A stretch of 64,000 bases of DNA from Symsagittifera roscoffensis (taxonomy: Eukaryota > Xenacoelomorpha > Acoela > Convolutidae). The notes under the pieces were generated by a model. The model saw nothing but the letters and a program-made list of their open reading frames with translations. It had not been told where the DNA came from and did not search any database. Shown here piece after piece: positions 32,931 through 44,379 of this stretch (within the stretch, counting starts at the first letter, position 1; each line of letters begins with the position of its first letter). The stretch spans positions 41,483,831 to 41,547,830 of the forward strand of contig NC_087070.1 in the NCBI RefSeq assembly GCF_963678635.1, read 5' to 3'. The translations under genes and the position numbers were made by a program.

Positions 32931-35900
32931 TTAAATTACAATCTTAAGTAACAAACTGTTATCTAATAAGATCATAAGTGACAAATGAAATAGGATGTTA
33001 TCAAAGGTGGCAAACGCTCCGAAGGTTAGTACCTTTCAACTGTGTCTAGCACCGGTGTGTTATCATGAACATAAACTAAACGACAAGTGAACTAATTTAA
33101 TCACTATGACAAGTTAAAAAGTTGTTTTTTTGCGACCAAATTTTTCTCTCGCACCTTGATACTCACTAAAAACTGATCAAACTACTTGGTCGTCTAGCTG
33201 TCAAATTTTGTTTTTGCTTCATTTTGGTTAAAGGGCGTTCAACAATGACAAAACACAACAGTTCCCAAACTGAAAATATGTGCAACGATGGTTCTAAAAG
33301 TTGATAACATTTGACAACTTTGAAATCCCGTTGTCAAATACTGAAAAAATGAGCTAAATATTTGAAAATTGTTCGTTTGTCAAACTTTATGACGCCGCTG
33401 TTGATGAATTTTTGTTTGCTTAACATGCAACGCCTTTGTTAAAATGGTCAATTTGTTTTTTTGTTTTCCTTCAATTGAATTAAATTACTTGCCTGTGATT
33501 TGAGATGAGTAAAAACAGTATTCAAAATAATTTTCGGCATTGTTGATCAGCAATCAAAAATCCGCAGTGTTATAAAAGCTGTTTCACCTTGCCTTGGAAT
33601 AGGCATAGAAGTTAGTTTGATAGAAGCTACATAGAATTGTGTAAATTGAAAAAACGCCAACGCGAATTGCAGAAAAAACTTCTTGGCTGGTTGATTTTGA
33701 CTACCGTTTCTTCTTTTCAAACGTGCGAAAATGCAATTGTAAGAACGGACTGTTTCAAACAGCTTATTAGTTTATATATATATTTTTTTAAAATCTGAAA
33801 GACTTGATCAAAATAGATATAATTGTCAAACAAAAAGCAATTTAGCTGAAAAGTATTATTAATCTGCCATACAAATCTCCTTGCCTAACATATGACTTGA
33901 AAAATCTCGAAACACAACTAGGCTGCTTAACGCAAAGTAAAATAAGAATACTAGAATGCTCGTAAATGGACAAAACCTTAGATGTTTTGTCTGAGCCTTA
34001 AGTATAATTAATTGGTTTTAAAATCAAAATTTACAAAATTGTCAAAAAAAGAATTTGGAAGAAAACGTACACGCACGCTATATTAATTTAAAAAGTGATG
34101 TATGTTTTGTCTATTATTTCAATATAGCGATATAATTAATATAACAACATAGCTAGTCACGATCAATTTTTAAGCAGAAAAGTAAATATTCCTTGCAAGT
34201 TTCTAAGCTGGGTTGCACAGCAGCAGTAATTTGAAGCACTGTAATTTGAATAGCTATTATTTTCAAAGAAAAAACAAAAAACAAATTCCTTTAAAAATTT
34301 GCTGCCACGTTCTGTAAAATTTCGAGGAGAAAATTTCAAGATTTTCATGAATTTTCAGTAGGTGAACCATTTTCAAAACAATATTTGCGTTTCAGCTCTT
34401 TTAAACTGAAAAAAAAATAAACTGCTTTGTCGATCTGAAAAACCCTTCTTGAAATCGGCAATGAATAAACCAAGATCAAGTTTGTTACAAAAACAAGTAT
34501 TTCAAAAACATGATGTTGAAAATAATTAAAAACACACGTTAACGTGGAATTAAACTTAGTTGCCGCAAACTTTGAGCGGTAGAGGTTACAATTAAAAAAT
34601 TTTTGAAAAAAAATTGGCCCTAATTTTTGTAATTCAAAATAAAAACTCGCTTTAACATAGTTTGTTTTTATGAGCAGCCGACAAATGGAAAAAATACTAA
34701 GCAAATGACATGTTCTTATAAACATTTTTAAAATTATATTTTTTCAATTTTGATTTTCAAGAAGCCAATTAGATCAAAGTACCTTTTTTAGAATTTCATG
34801 AAAGTTTTCTGGATGTCAATTTTCAATTGAGCTGAGTGATTTTTTAGGAATTGTATATAGAAAGTTCAAAATTTCCAAGTTTAAAATAATGGACATTTTT
34901 GATCTGTTTTATTGTTTCTTTGAACTGTAAAAGCTAATACAAAAAAGTTTTCTGAATTATTCTACAATCAGAGCTTCTATATCAACAAAGCATAAAAATT
35001 CCGACGCAGACTATGAAAGGCGGTCAGACAATTTTCACTTCTTGCTAACACCCTAACACCTCACAGTACTAGCGTTGGTTAATCGATCATTAAAAATATT
35101 ATTATCATTTTGTATCATTTTTTTTGACCTGAGAAAATTTAAGTGTTTTTTTCCGATATCCGTCTCAGTACTCAAAAATAAAAAAAAAATGTTTCATGCT
35201 TAGCAAATTATCAAGATGAAAATTGGGCACATTTTCAAAAGCAAAAACAGATACTTGTTTTTTTAAAATTCATTTAAAAGTATCTAAGGTTTAGATGACC
35301 GTCCATTTTTTCAATTTTCTTTACCACTATTTGTTTAAAAACAAATGTTAAACAGAGAGAGTAAAACTCTAGATTTTTAGAATCCATTGGAAAATTGTTG
35401 GGAAAATTTTTGATAATGGGAAGAACAATAACTATATCATCTACCGAAGTAGGAAACTAAATCGAAGCTTAATCTTTCATCTTACTGGGAGATTTTTTAT
35501 TAATTCTACCGCGTTTTTTTTTTCAATTCCACGGAAAAAGTAGTAATAGATAATTATACGAAATTTCATTTTTGTTTCCAAAAACGGAATTTTAAAAAAT
35601 TTTGACAGGTCAGCTTTTTACCAAGTATTTCTAATATGTGGTTCAATAGAATAGAATTTGTTAGTGAAACAACTCAGATATTTCAAAATGATATAAAATT
35701 AGGGCGGCTCAGGTTTTACATGATTTCAGTCGGAATGACATTTTTACTCATTAGATTTTTTTTGGCAGTCGAACTAATTGTTGTACATTTTTTTTTCGCA
35801 AAATAATTTGAAGCTAGTGGAAATTGGTAGAGCAAAACCATGTTTTCTTTTTAATAAGAGCAACAAGCAAATAAAAAAACAGAGTCTAATTTGATCTAAA

Positions 35901-36721
35901 CTTTTGAAAGATCAGACGTTAACATCAGCTCTATTTACGAGGTTTTACAATCATCTAGCGTCTCAAACTTTTTGAAGCTGAGTAGCTTCTTCAGTTTCAA
36001 ATATTATCACAGCTAGATCAGTTTTCCTGCTTCTAAAAAAGTTAAAAATCTGTCAGGTTTTTTTGTGTATTTGATCGATAGAGCAAAACTTTTTTTTGAT
36101 GTTTTAGTTTCTGCACATTTTTAGAAGCCAATAAATCCTTCACTTTTTCATCTTAGAGAATAACAGCTTAGATGCAAGCTTAGATCATTTCACCAACTTC
36201 CTTCAACGAGATAAATCGAATCAATTTTATGTTGCGTAGCAGTTCACCTTATATTTTTTGAGATTAAAACAGACATTTTCAAAGGAAAATGGGAATGAAA
36301 AGTTGCATTGGGTAGATTAATAGACATAAAACAAAATTTTAGGAAAACTTCTACACTGAGTAGAATCGATAAAAACTTGATATACTGAAATAAAACGCGT
36401 TGGCAATAAACTTGACTAATCAGATTCCGAGTTTTTTCTAAATTAAAAACAAATATAAAAGTGCATTTGCCTTTTTTAACCCGAATTAAAAACTAGAATT
36501 GCAGATCTAACGTCAGCCTAAACAAAGTCTAACAAGACACTTTTGGGCTTTGTAGACATCAGGTTGCATGCTTTCAGGGGCTCATTTGATTTTGACTATT
36601 GTTTGGCAAATGTTACAACTATATAATCTCCAAAACTATCAAAGAATGAATGTGGAAAATAGACAAGTGTCTCTACACGTAACATAAAGCACGAAGTTAT
36701 CATTTGACTGTCTATGAAATG

Positions 36722-37711
36722 ATTACGTCTCAAATGGCATAATTCCCAAATGGCATAAAAATGAAAAGTTTCCCAAATGGCTTAAATTTCATGCAACAGT
36801 TGCTTTGGAAAAATCGAGAACAATTTTTTCGTGAACAATGTGAGAAAATTAGTCAAATTGTCAATTCAAATGTTGATTGAAATTTTATCGTGAAAAACTT
36901 GTAGAACTTTTTATCAAAAGCAAGAAGCATAAGCTTGCGATTATTAATAAGCTTCTTGTGGTCATTTTTTTTCGACAAATATGTTGCTTAAATTTGTTTG
37001 GAAGCAATTAATTCCAAATCTTGTTCACACGCTTTCGTTCCTGACAAAATGATAGAAATAGAAATTGATAAAAAACGTTTAAATTACAATGAAAACTTGA
37101 AATTTATGCCATTTGGGAAAAGTTTCCATTTTTATGCCATTTGGGAATTTTGTTGGCAAATAATGATAGCGCAGCAGGTCACTGAATTTTTCTATTGTTA
37201 TCCCACTAAAAACCCGATTTAACAAATTTTTGACATCCTAGAATAAAATTAAATCAAATTAAGGTAACTTCCCAAATGGCATAATTCCCAAATGGCATAA
37301 AAATGGAAACTTTTCCCAAATGGCATAAATTTCAAGTTTTCATTGTAATTTAAACGTTTTTTATCACTTTCTATTTCTATCATTTTGTCAGGAACGAAAG
37401 CGTGTGAACAAGATTTGGAATTAATTGCTTCCAAACAAATTTAAGCAACAGATTTGTCGAACAAAAAATGACCACAAGAAGCTTATTAATAATCGCAAGC
37501 TTATGCTTCTTGCTTTTGATAAAAAGTTCTACAAGTTTTTCACGATAAAATGTCAATCAACATTTGAATTGACAATTTGACTAATTTTCTCACATTGTTC
37601 ACGAAAAAATTGTTCTCGATTTTTCCAAAGCAACTGTTGCATGAAATTTAAGCCATTTGGGAAACTTTTCATTTTTATGCCATTTGGGAATTATGCCATT
37701 TGAGACGTAAT
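36722..37711. mobile_element. 990-bp near-perfect palindrome (two head-to-head MITE-like arms)
   Basis: The left arm 36722-37149 and right arm 37283-37711 are inverted copies of about 428 bp with very few differences, around a loop of about 133 bp. Each arm itself ends in inverted copies of AATTCCCAAATGGCATAAAA and TTTCCCAAATGGCTTAAATT, so each arm is a TIR element. The loop matches 42762-42845 in the other copy of segmental duplication 1, which has no arms. The arms were therefore inserted around old sequence. The same 40-plus-residue frame appears on both strands purely because of the palindrome. Confidence 0.93.
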
Positions 37712-37731
37712 CCAAATTAATACATTCAGAT

Positions 37732-38146
37732 CTGGGGTGGATCTATGATTATCTCGAGGGGGAGGGGTATAGCGGATTTTGAAAAAAATGTGTCAAACTT
37801 TTTTAGATCGATCAAATAAATCTTCTGAGCTCTCCCAGAACATTTGAAAGATCCTATTTTTACCAAAAAGTTTGCGCCGCAGCCAAAACGCTGAAAAAAT
37901 AGGCCAAAAAAGCGTGTTAAGGCTTTTTTTGAAAAATTTTGGTCAAAAATTGCGGTTTTTCGGCGCGCGCTTCTCCATTAAAATTATTAAATACAAGCGG
38001 AAACGTTTTAGGGTCCTTTTAGAAAACTTTAGAGATATCGAAAAATTGGAAATATCAAAATAGTACAAAAGGATAGCCTTTGGGTCCGCAGTGGGATCGA
38101 ATCCGGCCCCCACCTCCTGAAACCGCCCCCTCTAAATTCGCTCCTG
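37732..38146 (+). mobile_element. hAT-type MITE, 415 bp, shared by both copies of duplication 1
   Basis: It starts CTGGGGTGGATCTATG and ends AAATTCGCTCCTG. The flanks ATTCAGAT (37724-37731) and ATTCACAT (38147-38154) are an 8-bp target duplication with one mismatch. The 3' part of the same insertion, with the same right flank ATTCACAT, is present at 42846-42972, so it predates the duplication. Confidence 0.9.
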
Positions 38147-38675
38147 ATTCACATCGAAGAATCAAACGAAAATTTAAAACAGTCAAACAAGTGATCGCAA
38201 GGGTTTCAAAATAATAGTTAGCGCTCGTTTTTAAAAATCACAAAATTGTAAAGATGTTTTGAGGTTGTCAATTTTTTAAATTGTTTTAACAAAATGAAAA
38301 ATAAGAGAGAATGAGATTGAAAGAAATTTTCTTGTGACCTGAAATTTGGGGCGATAGTTGTCAATTCGTTTGATCCATTAATGAATTGTGTCTCCAAACA
38401 ACCATAAAATAATAAATTCAGATTGTGAAGTTCTCGCAACCTTGATTTTTATGCAGTTTCTTCCGTTCTTCTTTATGGGCGTCTCTAATTTATGTAGGGC
38501 TCATCGCAGTTTTACGTTCACCCATCGAATGGGGAGTTTGAAAGAGCCAATTGAAGTATAAGAATGCTCGGATCATTAGCCAGTTTAATTTCACCACATG
38601 TTTCATTGCAAATTTTTAAAGCTATTTTTGATGGTTTTCATTTTTCACAAGTTTTCCAAACTAGAGTTTGTTCTA

Positions 38676-38760
38676 ATACCAAAACTGGTATTAACTTAAT
38701 TTGGTATTAGAACAAATTAGAACAAATTAGAACTAATACTTAAAACTGGTATTAACCAAA
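38676..38760. repeat. Local AATACCAAAACTGGTATTAAC inverted and tandem repeat
   Basis: AATACC(A)AAACTGGTATTAAC appears twice around three copies of AGAACAAATT. Each copy of AATACCAAAACTGGTATT is nearly self-complementary. Short, non-coding. Confidence 0.7.
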
Positions 38761-39109
38761 ATTTAATTATACAGATATATATTCCGAAACAATTAGATGT
38801 CTGGCTCATTGCACCTCACCAGTGCGCAGTACGGCTTGGTAGAAAAATTTCGAATCAGCATATCAAAAACTCAGAAACGTTAAATTTTACAGATATAAAA
38901 ATTTAAAAAGCCACTTTTTTCGATTATTTTCTTTTCATTTTTTTCTTTCTTGTTGGTTGAGGATTCGGTAAATTTTATAAAACCTACATGGAAGCCCTGA
39001 TTGTTCCGACTGCACTTCAAGGTCTGTATATAAATAGTTTTCAAAAATTGATTTTTTCAAGTTTTCAAAGTTTTGAATATTTAAAGAAAATTTTAAGAAA
39101 ACTTGAGTG

Positions 39110-39500
39110 ATTGTCGACAAAATTTTGATGTCACCAAAAACGAGGACCCTGAGAGTTATCAAAGTTAGGGGGTTAATTTGTCCTCCAAATCAATTCCTGT
39201 GCCTTGAAAGGATGCTATCAAAATGTTAAATTTAAAAAAAGAGATTGATAACTAATTGGGAGCGTCGTTTATTTTAAATAAATTATGTATAAAACCTTCT
39301 CTTTTCATATTATAGGCCCCATTCTAGAAAAATTATAGGCTCACTACAAGAAATTTTTGGTGTAACGATTGCAATAGGTTGTTTAAGCGTCTGATACATT
39401 GGGAAAACGCCACCATTCCATCCCCTGAAGATCTACCTCTGGCTGTTATAATAAAACAAACCGTTATAGTTTCAAGCATAAAATGAACAAATTGAGCCTT
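39110..39500 (+). repeat. Dispersed segment paralogous to 56716-57640
   Basis: Shared in order: GATTGTCGAC, the ACCAAAAACGAGGACCCTGAG type block, CCTGTGCCTTGAAAGGATG, TATAGGCCCCATTCTAGAAAA, and CCCCTGAAGATCTACCTCTG with GCTGTTATAATAAAACAA. The 56.7-kb relative contains an additional MITE (57141-57463); this copy is the empty site. Confidence 0.75.
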
Positions 39501-39684
39501 TTTTGCAAGTGGTACACAATTTTTTGTCCATAACAATTGTATCTTTAGAAAACTATTAAAAGCTAGTTAGCTCAAAATTTTTTTTAACTTTTCCGTTAAG
39601 TCTAGTCAACAATAATAATATGGTTTAAATTTTTTGGTTCTTTTGCTTGAATTTGTTAAATTGATCTTAATCTGCTATTGAGCT

Positions 39685-40045
39685 GGTAAAATTTAGAAAA
39701 AAAAACTGTTTTTCTGGCTTTTAAAAAAGTACATAAACTAAAGTTGCCATAACTGCTTATTAGAAAAAACTCCAAAATACATATCATTTTTGACTTTTAC
39801 ATGTTTCGAGAAACAAGGTAATTGATGTATCTATGTCAATGTTTCGGAAAACACTAAATTCAACTCAAACGAGCAGTTAAACGATTTCCATAAAAAAAAC
39901 CCGATAAATCAACAGCAAACAAATAAAAGTCAAAAATGACATGTCTACTGATGTTTTTTCGAACAAGCATTTGTTGAAATTTTAGTTTATGTACTTTTTT
40001 AAAGGCCAGAAAAACCAAAATTTTTTCTAAATTTTATTATTAGGT
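39685..40045. repeat. Fold-back (inverted repeat) element, about 350 bp
   Basis: The left arm (AAATTTAGAAAAAAAAACTG, TTTTTCTGGC, TTTTAAAAAAGTACATAAAC) and right arm (GTTTATGTACTTTTTTAAAG, GCCAGAAAAACC, TTTTTTCTAAATTT) are inverted. A second inner pair (TCATTTTTGACTTTTACATG and AAAGTCAAAAATGACATG) continues the stem. It lies between the two copies of duplication 1. Confidence 0.8.
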
Positions 40046-40409
40046 CAGTAGCAGGTTAAGATGACTTTAACAATTTCTCAAGAAAACATTTCGCATCTAA
40101 TTTTGCTTTAGTTGTTCAAGAGGTCTACTTTACTCTTTCAACAATGAAGTTTTTGAAATTAGATTATATTATTAAATTTTACAAAGAAAATTTTAAAACA
40201 AAGCAATTAGTTTTGTTCTAAAATCATTTGTGATTAAAAAATCTCATCGTCTTTTGATGCAAAAATGAGCAATTCTCAGCATTTTGACAAAATTGCTTGA
40301 CTGTGAGATAATTTATGTGGAAAAAATTTAGAAGTGTTGGTTTAGGCGTTTATAAGGCAAAATGTGAAGATTTATGTATTTATTTTTCAAAATTTTTTAG
40401 ACTCACAAA

Positions 40410-43400
40410 AAATTAAATAGTTCTTTTTTGCGATTAAATTTTTCTTGCACCCTGATACTAATTAGCTACTGAAAATTGACCAAACTATCTGGTTTTCTAA
40501 GTGTCAGAAACTTTCTTTTGCTTGAATTTGGTATAAGGGCATTCAAAAGTGACGAAATATAACTGAACCCAAACTAAAACTACCTTCAAAGATGGTCCCA
40601 AACAATGATAAAATTTGATAATTTTGAAAAACTTCCGTGAAATGTTTTCAAGAAAAACGAGAAAAACACGTTTGAAAATTAAACACGAGTTAATTGTCTG
40701 TGTCATCGCGCTTGATGAACTTTTGTTTGTTTTACATGCAACGCTTCAATTAAAATGGCCAATTTTGTCTTTTCAATTTGAATTAAACTATTTGCCAGTG
40801 ATTTGAGATGAGTAGGAACAATATTCAAAAAAATTTCGGCATTGTTGAACAGCTAACCAAATTCGACAGTGTTGTACTTTGGCACTTTTGTTCTGCTCCT
40901 TTGATAAACAACTACTCTTTAGAAAAAACGCAAATTTAAGAACCGACTGGGCCAAACTAATTTTGATTTTATCATTTGTTATTTACCATCTGAAGAATTT
41001 GATCAGAACAGATATATTTGTCGAGCAAAAAGCAACTTAGCTGCAGATTAGGATTAATCTGCCATACACAACTCCACCCCACGCCAAACAGATTACTTGA
41101 AAAATCTCGAAACAAAAGTAAGCAGTTTAACAAAAAAAAAAACACAAATAACAGAATGCTCGTAAATGTACAAGATCTTAGATGTCTTGTCTAAGCATTA
41201 ATAATGATTGAAAAGTTTTGAAATCAAAAAATAGGAAATTTTAAACAAAAAATAGGATAATAGAAGAAAACGTCACCACACGCTATATTATCAAAAAGAA
41301 ACACATGGAGTGTCTTTTAATACAATATTGCGACATAATTAATAGAACAACGCAGCTAGTCACGAATCTTTTTGCCTGATTTCTAAACCGGGTTGTAGCG
41401 CTGAAGTAATTTGTTGCGCTGTGTTTTGAAAAACAATGATTTTCAAAACAAAACTCCTTTAAAAACTTGCTGCTAAGTTCTGTAGAACTTTTTGCCAACC
41501 TAGAGCTTCAAGAAGGTAATTCTAATGTTTTCATAAATTTAGAGCAGGTGAAATTTCATAACATTTTCAAACCAATTTTTGGGTGTCAGCTTAAGAAAAA
41601 TTTAAAATAAATTTTGTTGGCCTGGAAAAAAAATTTGAAATCAGCTATGAACCAAGATCAAGTTTTTCACAAAGTTATTAAGTGTAAATCTATTTTTGAG
41701 CGGTAGAGATTACAATAACTAATTTTGAAAAAAAATTGACACTAATATCTGTAATTTAAAACAAAATTTCGATTAAACATAGCTTTGTTAATGTGGGCAC
41801 ATGTTGTTATAAATGTTTATAGAATTTTATTTTTTAAATTTGGAGTTTCATGAAAAAAGTTAAAACACTGTACCTTGTTTTGCGTTTTGTGAAAGTTTTC
41901 TGGATTTCATTTTTCGTTAAAGCTGAGTATTTCGTAGAATTGTTTTTAAAAAATTCAAAAAACTCCAAACTTAAAATGATGGACATTTTTTGTTCTATTT
42001 CATTAATTCTTTGAACTGTAAAAACTAACAAAAAAAAATGATTTTTTTATGAAGTTTCATGAATTTATAGGTTCTATATCAACAAAACATAACATTTTAG
42101 ACGCAGACTAAGAAGAGCGGCAGACAATTATCACTTTTTTAACACCCACAGTATTAGCTTCTGTTAATTAATCAATGAAAAAATAACTCATAGGGTGCCT
42201 TTACTGCAATTTAAGAGGGGTGCGCGTCTTAATAATCCATTTGTTATCTGTTAACTCATAATCTGGTTCTTGACCTCTCAACTTGTCTAGTCCTTTTGTT
42301 TGACCTCAAAAAATTCAAATAATTGTTTCAACGAAATCCGCCTCAGTACTCGTAAATAAAAAAACTAGTTTCTTGTTATCAATCAAAATTTGGGCACATT
42401 TTCAAAAATCGCAAAGCAAAATCAGAATCTTGAAATTTATTTAAAGCAGCCGTATTTGATGGAGTGATTTTTTGCAAAACAGTTTAAAGCTAATTTACTA
42501 ATGAGACAACACACTTAGTTTCAGTTACTTTTCTGAGCTGGATATGACCGCTTGTCAATTTTCTCAAATCAAAAACTTTAATCATAATTAGAATCATAAA
42601 TTCAAAGATTATAAATGTATTTGCTTGATACTTAAGCATTATCCTTCAAATAGTAAAAAAAAACCTGGCGCTGAAACAGTGAAAAAATTGAATTTTTCTG
42701 AGCTTAATTCTTTAGTCACTCTCTTTGAATATCGGAACACAAACTGATCCTCGTTTTACAAACAATGGTAGCGCAGCAACTAACTGAATTTTTCTATTGT
42801 TAACCCCTAAACCCCAAATAAACAAAGTTTGGCACCTTAGTTAAAAATTTTATGGTCGGTTAGCCACAAAACGATATCTCAAATTAGTACAAAAGGGGGA
42901 TCATTTGGGTTGGCACGTGGCCGAATCCCTGAGAGAGGGGCGTCCGCCCCCACCCCTCTTAATCTGCTCCTGATTCACATCTTTATATATGCATATTTTT
43001 TTAAGAAAAAATAACTCCAGTTGAAAGCTAGGAGCTGTTTTTTTTTCTATTTTTTTTTGCTTGATATGTGAACAATCGTAACACGAATAGCTTAATTGCA
43101 TTTTTCTGACTTTTTTGGGCTTTTTTGTCGAGTCTGTTTTAGAGTTCAAAAGTTATCAGTCACGTCAGCTGTTTGATATCCTAAATCAAACAACTATTTA
43201 TTCGGCCCGTTATTTAGAAAAATAAAATTGGTCGACAAAAACAGTCCAACAAATTTTTAAAACAGCAAGGGTTCTCAAAATAAGAGTATGCGCTCGTTTT
43301 TAAAAGTCACAAAAATATAAAGATGTGTTGATGTTGCCAATGTTTTCAAATTTATTTATTTAATTCAGTTCAAAAGTATTAAAAAAAAAGAAAAATAATA

Positions 43401-43750
43401 ACGACCTGACATTTGAGGTGATAGTTGTCATTTCGTTTGATCCATTAAAGAATTGTAACTTCAAACAACCATAAAAAAATAAAATCAATTTGAAAAACTC
43501 TCGCAAAATTGATTCTTATGCAATTTTGCTCCATTCTTCTTTATGGGTGTCTCTAATTGATGCAGGGCTCATCGCAGGTTTACGTTCGCCCTTTGAATGG
43601 GTAATTTGAAAGAGCCAATTGAAGTATAAGAATGCTCGAATCATTAGCCAGTTCAATTTCATCACTTTTTTCATCAGATATTTTTAAAGCTATTTGTAAT
43701 GTTTTTCAATTTTCACATCTTTTCAAAAGTAGAATTTGTTCTAATAAAAA
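40410..43750 (+). repeat. Segmental duplication 1, right copy
   Basis: Direct-orientation relative of 33110-38690. It lacks the palindrome arms, has only the 3' part of the shared MITE and retains the final block (TTTATGGGTGTCTCTAATTG, TTGAAGTATAAGAATGCTCG) next to family A sequence. Substitutions and small indels are frequent throughout, so the duplication is not recent. Confidence 0.85.
42846..42972 (+). mobile_element. 3' fragment of hAT-type MITE
   Basis: TCGGTTAGCCACAAAACG, GGGGGATCATTTGGGTTGGC, CCGAATCCCTGAGAG and the end CTTAATCTGCTCCTG match the 3' third of the family. The right flank ATTCACAT is the same as that of 37732-38146. Confidence 0.85.
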
Positions 43751-43804
43751 GCTGCCTCTGAAAAACATCAAAAATGTTTGCCAGTTTTTAAGCGACTCCG
43801 CTTG

Positions 43805-44110
43805 AAACCTTTTTGTTGCGACTTTCCAAGAAAACGGAATATTTATGCTCGGTGTGGTTTTCCGCCAATCCAAATAAAAGTTTTTGACAAAAAAAAAACA
43901 TTTATATTGCATTAAAAATTGACTTCCTGAGTTCAAATGAGAAAAAATATTTTACCTCCAATTATTTTTTGTAAAATCCTGATGTTTGAAAATTGCCTAG
44001 TTGGCCATGTTCTGGACTAAATTATGGGCGCTTTGAAGAGCGTAACGCGAATTGTTTATGCTTGGCAAGGCATCGCGCACAACAAAATTGTTCCAAATTG
44101 AATTGAGGCT
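43805..44110 (+). repeat. Family A dispersed repeat, diverged copy
   Basis: TTTTTGTTGCGACTTTCC, AACGGAATATTTATGCTCGG, then GATGTTTGAAAATTGCC and ATTGTTCCAAATTGAATTGA: family A blocks in order but more worn than most. Confidence 0.55.
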
Positions 44111-44379
44111 AGCTAATTGGTCGTATTTTTTTCGTATGACATAAACTTTTACACTTAGATTTTGGTTTCCCAAAAACTATTCGATATGAATAAAAGGACG
44201 GTCGAAACGTTCAGCTTTGACCTGATTTATGAGCAATCTGGTTGAACCTAATGCTGCCTTTTTGTTCCGACTTTTGTAACGAAAGTAAGGGAATATGTGT
44301 GCTAAAGTTGGTTTTTTTTCTTTACTTAAACGTATAAGCGAAGAATTAAACTGTCTTAGAAATTGTTCCAAACTGGTTG

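Larger units (their letters stand above)
33110..38690 (+). repeat. Segmental duplication 1, left copy
   Basis: Many blocks recur in the same order and orientation at 40410-43750: TTTTTTGCGACCAAATTTTT (33125 against 40425), GTGATTTGAGATGAGTA (33496 against 40799), ATTAATCTGCCATACA (33858 against 41052), ACATAGCTAGTCACGA (34147 against 41350), TCTATATCAACAAA (34976 against 42070) and CTTTATGGGCGTCTCTAATT (38470 against 43540). The left copy is longer because it contains the palindrome and additional sequence. I recognise no gene in either copy. Confidence 0.85.

Noticed and set aside
36998-37434. Near-identical frames on opposite strands that could look like a conserved small protein (MEAINSKSCSHAFVPDK)
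   Set aside because: They are the two arms of the palindrome; there is one sequence, not two conserved genes, and no independent support for coding.
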